From positions 391,705,632-391,769,631 of the forward strand of contig CM060900.1 of NCBI GenBank assembly GCA_030762935.1: DNA of 64,000 nt, in the 5' to 3' direction. The translations under genes and the position numbers were made by a program. The notes below the pieces were generated by a model. That model was given only the letters and a program-made list of their open reading frames with translations. It did no database searches and was not told the origin of the DNA. Position 1 is the stretch's first letter; each line of letters starts with the position of its first letter. The stretch is from Hymenopus coronatus. Taxonomy: Eukaryota; Arthropoda; Insecta; Mantodea; Hymenopodidae. Of the stretch, positions 58,750 through 64,000 are shown in pieces.

Positions 58750-59262
58750 TTAGAGACAGTGAAATGAGGAGATAAGGAGATCACGTGGTTGCACTGTAGC
58801 AAACACAAAAGTCCCGAGAAATGTAACCCACCTGAGCACACACAACCGTTTCCTAATTTTGCCCTTTGCTGTCCAAAAATTCTCTGACCGAAGAATGTTA
58901 TGTAACAGATTCTTGTATGAAGAAAACGTTCTTTCAATGGAAAATGAAGTCATGGGAGCGTGCGGCATAGATGGTAATGCAGCAGTTTTTAGGAGTAATT
59001 TTCTTGTATACATTTCTCCCTTTAATGCTAAATTGACGACTTTCAAGTTTTCAAAACCGCGATATTGCTGAATTTTCTGCAGCTTTGACGAATAAGCAAG
59101 TTCCATTAGTCCAGGTATTTTATTTATTTTGAAAATATCGCCTACGATATTCAGAGCAGCATTAAGTGGCAGGGTTTCATTTTCCAACCGGTGAATAGCT
59201 TCTGGTATAAAACGAGAACGCGTCTTAATACCTATGCAAGGGAAGCGACAAGAGCGGGACAC
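58750..59262 (-). pseudogene. hAT-superfamily transposase, C-terminal half
   Basis: A 170-codon open frame on the minus strand. Around residues 17-60: FIPEAIHRLE, then LPLNAALNIVGDIFKI, followed by a KLQKIQQYRGFENLKVVNLA segment. This is the same order as the C-terminal half of the copy at 6.78-7.49 kb (LPTTITALE...LELPDAI...KL-KNPGHLKL). At about residues 101-120, APMTSFSIERTFSSYKNLL is the hAT C-terminal dimerisation block, where the 6.8 kb copy has ERTFSKYKS. The last 40 residues diverge from the expected '...FENL-HCN' ending, so the end is probably frameshifted. The N-terminal DNA-binding and catalytic parts are absent upstream (to the right). It is the longest uninterrupted mobile-element frame here, so it may be younger than the other fossils, but it is still partial. 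Confidence 0.72.
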
Positions 59263-60954
59263 TCAAGCGAGTTCTTGGCCTTGACAATGCAGAAAACTTT
59301 CGTTTCATCCAAGTCCTTGACGAGTTTCAATGGGAAAATAACATTCTTCATTTGAAGAAGGCATAACTCCTATTTAGATTATTTTGGGTGTTAACCTCAC
59401 ATTAAGGTTTTTATAGGTGCAATTAAATTAATATATCGTGCTTCAAGAAGTGTGAAACGAGCATTATAGCTTGAAATTTATTCAATTAGCGAGGAAAAAT
59501 TGGTTAAAAACCTATTCATGATATATAGGTAAAATTTGTCTGTTGACCTAATCAATAATGCATTATTAAACTCTTCATAAGTATAATATGCAATAGTGTG
59601 TCGTTATGTCTGTATGGTTCCTGGTTATCAGTTTACTGGGAAGCGGAGGAGGATTTCGCCACTTAAGCGCACATTCGCCTATTGTAATTCTGGAAAATAG
59701 AGCTGTCCATCGAATGAGTTTTATTCATGAATATCGATCATTTATGCTGTCGAACACGAATGATCTCGTCTATACGGGCGAATTTGGTAAGCTCTCACTC
59801 AATTCTTCTGGTATTCCATATGATAGCGTGCATAATTTGTTTGTTTCAGTGGTGTTGTTACTGAACTACGTTAAGCATTGTTTTGAATTCACGTGATATT
59901 CCGGTATGTAACCAAACGATAGAAGTGAAAATGTGTTCTTAAAATTAATTTAAGGAGTTCATCAGAATGCAATACCCGAAGAAAGGATATATGTAAGCGC
60001 TTCAGAAATGTTGTCGAGGAAACAACAATGATGATAACTAATAAAATAAATAATGGTAATAATAAAAGTGAAGCAAATTTTGGATCAACCGTAATTTGTG
60101 TTAAAGGTTGTTAGTAGCAGCGCCATATTTAGAGGGCTTTATAAGCTCCCCCCCCCCGAAACTGCTAGTACGCTACGCTTTATTTAAAATCGTATCAAAT
60201 CAACTTGATGAATTTCGCTAGATAATTGGTCTACTGCTAATGGAAAAAAATAGAAAATATACCTACATGGTAACTGTAGGATACTGTTAAGTTTAGATCT
60301 ACTTATGGAATGCCCTCCGTGAAATTTGTTCTGTGCACGAGCATGGGTAGTAGCACAATTTATTTTAATAAGGTTGCACAATTTGAGTTTAAAACTAATT
60401 GTTTAATTTATTATATCCATGTGTACCTAATGTTTAACTAAACGTTTATACACGACTCTTGAGTTGCTTTCTTCTCCCACGGATATTCTGAATGAAATAT
60501 CATACAAAATGTAGCATTTATTTTGGAACATATTTTAATGATTTACTTAGGTGTAATGACTATAGAATGAGGCAAAATAGAACTAGTTTGTCCTAATGGA
60601 GTAAGGGAAGCTCAGACCCCAATAGTAGGAAGAAACAAAATCTAAAACGGAGGGTAACATAGCACATGATATTGTCATTCATTTTCCCTAACGCAATAAA
60701 GTAATGACGTCTGACAACAACGTTATAATATGGAGTATCGAACGAGCGAATATTCGAATGAGTAAATGGTCGTTTCCCAAGAGCGGGCGTATGAATCAGA
60801 AGGTGGACCATACTTCAGTATATCCGTTACTGCTTTTCCACCGAGTTCTGCTCGAAGAAAGGAGTGAGGCCCAGTATCTACCATATGAAACGAACGAGCA
60901 AAGCGTATGTCTTTTGACAGTACTACTGCACACCTCCAGAAAGAAGGTGTGAGG
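59263..60954. other. Unassigned stretch
   Basis: The missing half of the hAT copy is not visible in the first kilobase. A 96-codon plus frame at 59,606-59,896 has no domain. A C run lies at about 60,147-60,157. Overlapping frames on both strands at 60,593-60,999 partly enter the SINE at the right. Confidence 0.4.
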
Positions 60955-61375
60955 CGTTGAACACAGGGCAACCAGATCCGGAGTAATTGGCTCAGACATA
61001 GGCGGCGTCCCTAACGTCTCCAGATAATTACATCCTGACGCCGGCGGAACACTCGCGCATCACAGGTCCAGCTCACCCCCGGAGACGTCTCTGAGGCTTT
61101 GTCTCACACTAAACACCAGGGTAGATAGTTCCACAAAACAAACTCCATTGCCACAGATCTCTCCTACAGTCCATCCCTCTGATCCTTTGACCTGGGAGCA
61201 CGATAAGGAAATGAAATGAGAGGAAAATTCGCGGGATTAATCCATCGCAGTATTCGCTTACCAACCAGGGAAATCCGCGAAGAAAACCAATTTCCCGGCC
61301 AACTGAAGCGAACCACGAATCTACCGAAGGTGGCCCGCATACGTTACCGCTGAATCATTTCGCTCGGTATCGCTG
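60955..61375 (-). repeat. Long tRNA-headed SINE (family H), antisense
   Basis: The reverse complement begins GATACCGAGCGAAATGATTC and AGCGGTAACGTATGCGGGCC (the head type of the 32.9 and 49.05 kb copies). A long body of about 370 bases follows, with TTCGCTTCAGTTGGCCGGGA, TCATTTCATTTCCTTATCGT, GGTCAAAGGATCAGAGG, ACCCTGGTGTTTAGTGTG and CTGACGCCGGCGTCAGG-like GC-rich parts. It shares pieces with the 49.05 kb copy. The B box is mutated. An AAT-type microsatellite abuts the 5' end. Confidence 0.7.
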
Positions 61376-61380
61376 TGAAG

Positions 61381-61382
<2 letters not shown>

Positions 61383-61411
<29 letters not shown>

Positions 61412-61475
61412 GTTATTATTATTGTTATTATTATTGTTATTATTATTGTTATTATTATTATTTATTATTATTATA
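61383..61475. repeat. (AAT)n-(ATT)n inverted microsatellite
   Basis: About 27 bases of AAT repeats face about 60 bases of TTA/TTG repeats, so the tract can fold back on itself. It separates the family H SINE from the GC-rich block. Confidence 0.93.
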
Positions 61476-62140
61476 GGGACCCCTTAACCCGGAAAGCCTC
61501 CGCCGCTGCACAGTAACGCATCTGGTGTGACCGGACCCCATTATCGCTCATGAGGATGGGTTGCTGGATCTGGCGGTTTTCGAGGCTCCTTGGGGTCAAG
61601 ACTCCCCTGTTAGGGAAACTCCTACTCGCTGAGGCCAGCTTATAGTGCCGATACAAACACTGCCATTACTGCTGTGCCTTCGGCCTGTTCTTCGTCAAGC
61701 TGCCACTACTGCAATATCAACGCCCTCAATGCAGAATGCACTGGGCGCGACCTTCGCATACACCGCCGTTACTGTACCGCCTGCGGTGGTACATCGCACT
61801 TCACTGGTCGGGCCAGTGCCCTCTCTACCTGTGGAGCAGGGGACCACCGCAGCCGACCGAGACGTCTCGCCGACCACATGGACACCGGCAGCCTCAGCTG
61901 GAGAGGGGACACAGAATGCCTTACAGAACGTCCTTGCGGAGGGACTGTATCGGTGCCCGCTTAGCTACCCTAGAAGAGACGCTCGCCATATCATCTCAGC
62001 CAAGCTACAGGACCTGCAGGACACTACCGCCGTTGCCAACACTGATCACCAGACCATCGTCGTCGAGTTGTCTGCACGGTTGGACATCACCACCACCCGC
62101 CTGAGGCCCCTCGAGAACGTAACACAATAGCAGTGACATT
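61476..62140 (+). pseudogene. GC-rich coding-like block with zinc-knuckle-like and coiled-coil-like parts
   Basis: About 660 bases, much richer in GC than the window, with long overlapping open frames (96-161 codons) on the plus strand. One frame has CTGRDLRIHRRYCTACGGTS, a Cys/His cluster loosely like a zinc knuckle (about 61,735-61,795). Near the end ARLATLEETLA (about 61,958-61,990) in one frame and HIISAKLQDLQDT followed by VELSARLDITTTRL in the next look like one continuous heptad-repeat coiled coil broken by a frameshift. A gag-like ORF1 of a retrotransposon has this sort of make-up. I do not recognise the family. Another possibility is the 3' end of a GC-rich host exon, or a SINE-like composite. 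Confidence 0.35.
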
Positions 62141-62313
62141 CCTTCTACAGAGCAGGCAGTTCATCACATCAGTCATCACGTTCACAAAGATAACCTTTCA
62201 TCGTACGTCATTCCTTTAGCACACCAGCTTCTCCTTGAGAAATGTCGACAACGCAACCAGCACGCAGGCGCCGGCATTGAGACTTAAGATTTATTGTTCA
62301 CCTTTCCTGTTTC
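62141..62313. other. Spacer before the tetranucleotide satellite
   Basis: It may be the 3' untranslated part of the preceding block. No feature recognised. Confidence 0.3.
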
Positions 62314-62612
<299 letters not shown>

Positions 62613-63783
62613 ATAATAAGAGAAAGTATTGCATTCTACCAAAATACTCCATTCCGAAATTTTACAATAAATACATGATTCCCTGAGTAAATAAAATACA
62701 TTTATTTTAGAAGCGCGCGTTATGAGAGACATAGAGATACAGAGATGGGGTATAACTCTCAAACGAAAGTTTGCTTAAATGACTAATTTTGTATTTAAGT
62801 TCAGCTTCCATCAAGTATGCGACAATAACACTTTTAAGTAACTCTTCACCCCAAACTACCCTTTATATGGAAATTGTCATTTTTTATTTTTTTTCAAAAA
62901 TGTGTCAAGTACTCTTTATTAAAATATACATTTAAGATATCGCATGAAAAAGAAACTATATAGTTTTAGTTTTATCAGAATAGACTCTGAAATCTTCTCA
63001 TTCTGAATGACTTTTTACGGTTGTTAAACTGTTAGAGAGAGAAAATTGCACCACGTAATGTAGATTTGGTTTAAGCGCAGAATATTAGTCAGAATTTCGC
63101 GGACTGAACCATTTCCCAGATTCTCTTTTTTAATGGTTTGAATTTTCAAATACGTATAGGTACTTTTCTCAATTGGCAAGTTAAGCTATCCATTATTTTC
63201 TCGCGTCATGCAAAGAGCATGGAATTTCAAATCCCTCACATAACCCTGCGCACTTTTAAAAAGCTAACTACCGATTTACCTATAGATTCTACAACAAATT
63301 GTATAAATGTGAAAGTTTATCAAGAAGTAGATAAAATATTATTTTGTAAGAAAAGTTGTGGAAGAGTAAGTACAGAAAGTCATGCGAATATAACACGCAG
63401 GATGTTTAGCAAGTTTTATTGTGTTTTAAGTCAGTAAACATTCTTTCACTACTCTGATTATTCGCTTTAAAATATTTTAGCTTAAATAATCATTACCGAG
63501 AAGTCAAATTACTTCTCAAAATCAATTATAATGAGCCTTTCCATAGCTTGTAATTCTATGGACTAGGTGGCTGTTTTTAGTGAAACCATGATAGTTTTGG
63601 TATAAATAAAGGATTATGATTAAACTGCCGAAAGTTTATTTGATGCTCAAACATTTTTAAACTTATTTTCTTATAGAGTCCACAAAATGAGTAACTATTT
63701 CGTGATTTAGGCAGCTTATGTATTTGTACAGTCTGAGCAGTATGTTGACTATTCCTGAACTTAATACCGTTGTCACATGGCGC
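62613..63783. other. Unassigned AT-rich stretch
   Basis: A 99-codon plus frame at 63,138-63,437 shows no domain. Nothing else recognised. Confidence 0.4.
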
Positions 63784-63785
63784 CT

Positions 63786-64000
63786 ACAGGATGTTTCGTG
63801 CAATGATCTGCGATGACGGTTTCAACGAAAATTCAGAATAAAACCATATGGAAACTGTTAAATAAGTTTCAGCGAATAGGCACTGGTGCTAACGAGTCTC
63901 GACCAGGTCGACCTATCAACACAGCTGATATTAAAGCATGCAATAGGGAGATAATTGAAGGCAGTCCTAAACCTGTACTTTGTCTTTCCCGTAAATTGTA
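63786..64000 (+). pseudogene. Mariner-like element, 5' terminus and N-terminal helix-turn-helix, cut by the window end
   Basis: CCTACAGGATGTTTCGTGC at about 63,784-63,802 resembles the terminal repeat of arthropod DDE transposons. From about 63,829 an open frame gives TIWKLLNKFQRIGTGA, then SRPGRP, then REIIEGSPKP and LSRKL at the window edge. The order 'K-x-I-x-x-x-x-x-K-F-x-x-x-G...GRP...E-x-x-x-x-S-P...L-S' is that of the N-terminal helix-turn-helix pair of mariner-like transposases. It is the same kind of protein whose C-terminal part is fossilised at 46.7 kb. The distance from terminus to coding part is very short, suggesting a deletion. Whether the rest is intact lies outside the window. 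Confidence 0.6.

Noticed and set aside
60593..60999. Three overlapping frames of 67-82 codons
   Set aside because: Open on both strands, no domain, and the right part enters the family H SINE.

Overview
This window looks like non-coding DNA from a large, AT-rich, repeat-loaded animal genome, most likely an arthropod. The clues are many tRNA-derived SINE copies, many microsatellites, decayed non-LTR retrotransposons of R1-like, R2-like and CR1/Jockey-like type, and decayed hAT and mariner-like transposases. All of these resemble families common in insects with large genomes. A cockroach, termite or other polyneopteran is my guess, but nothing here fixes the species. I found no intact host gene, no rRNA, no convincing functional tRNA gene, no CRISPR and no prokaryotic operon. 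Nearly all reading frames above 60 codons are chance frames, microsatellite frames or frames through SINEs.

Layout. 1-9 kb: mostly unassigned AT-rich DNA. It holds the 3' end of a CR1/Jockey-like reverse transcriptase gene (minus, about 4.5-5.06 kb), a tRNA-headed SINE near 6 kb, and an internally deleted hAT transposase copy (minus, 6.78-7.49 kb). 9-19 kb: SINEs of several families (copies at 9.2, 10.3, 11.4, 16.1, 16.4, 17.9 and 18.3 kb), the C-terminal part of an R2-like retrotransposon (minus, 12.5-13.02 kb), a long TA/TG microsatellite at 14.8-15.1 kb and an RTE-like 3' tail near 18.9 kb. 19.3-20.5 kb: a decayed R1/Jockey-type reverse transcriptase on the plus strand. 20.5-28 kb: microsatellites and SINEs. 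28.6-28.9 kb: a full-length SINE flanked by a clear 15-bp target-site duplication. 29.5 kb: a hairpin-forming inverted repeat of MITE type. 30-46 kb: mostly unassigned, with SINEs, two pairs of diverged tandem repeats (33.9/34.1 and 42.9/43.0 kb) and a GC-rich island at 37.3-37.8 kb. 46.7-47.7 kb: a mariner-like transposase fossil (minus). 49-58 kb: more SINEs, a duplication bracketing an ATT microsatellite, and a possible transposon terminus. 58.75-59.26 kb: C-terminal half of a second hAT copy. 61-62.6 kb: a long SINE, a GC-rich frameshifted coding-like block and a three-phase tetranucleotide satellite. The last 200 bases enter the N-terminal part of another mariner-like element and run off the window.

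The parts do not form a pathway. The SINEs carry internal RNA polymerase III promoters (A and B boxes) and would have depended on non-LTR reverse transcriptases such as those whose remains lie here. Every transposase and reverse transcriptase copy is broken by stops and frameshifts. I did not find a new biological system. The most useful observations are the deleted hAT copy, the dated-looking SINE insertion, the inverted repeat, and a weak candidate exon next to the SINE at 28.4 kb.
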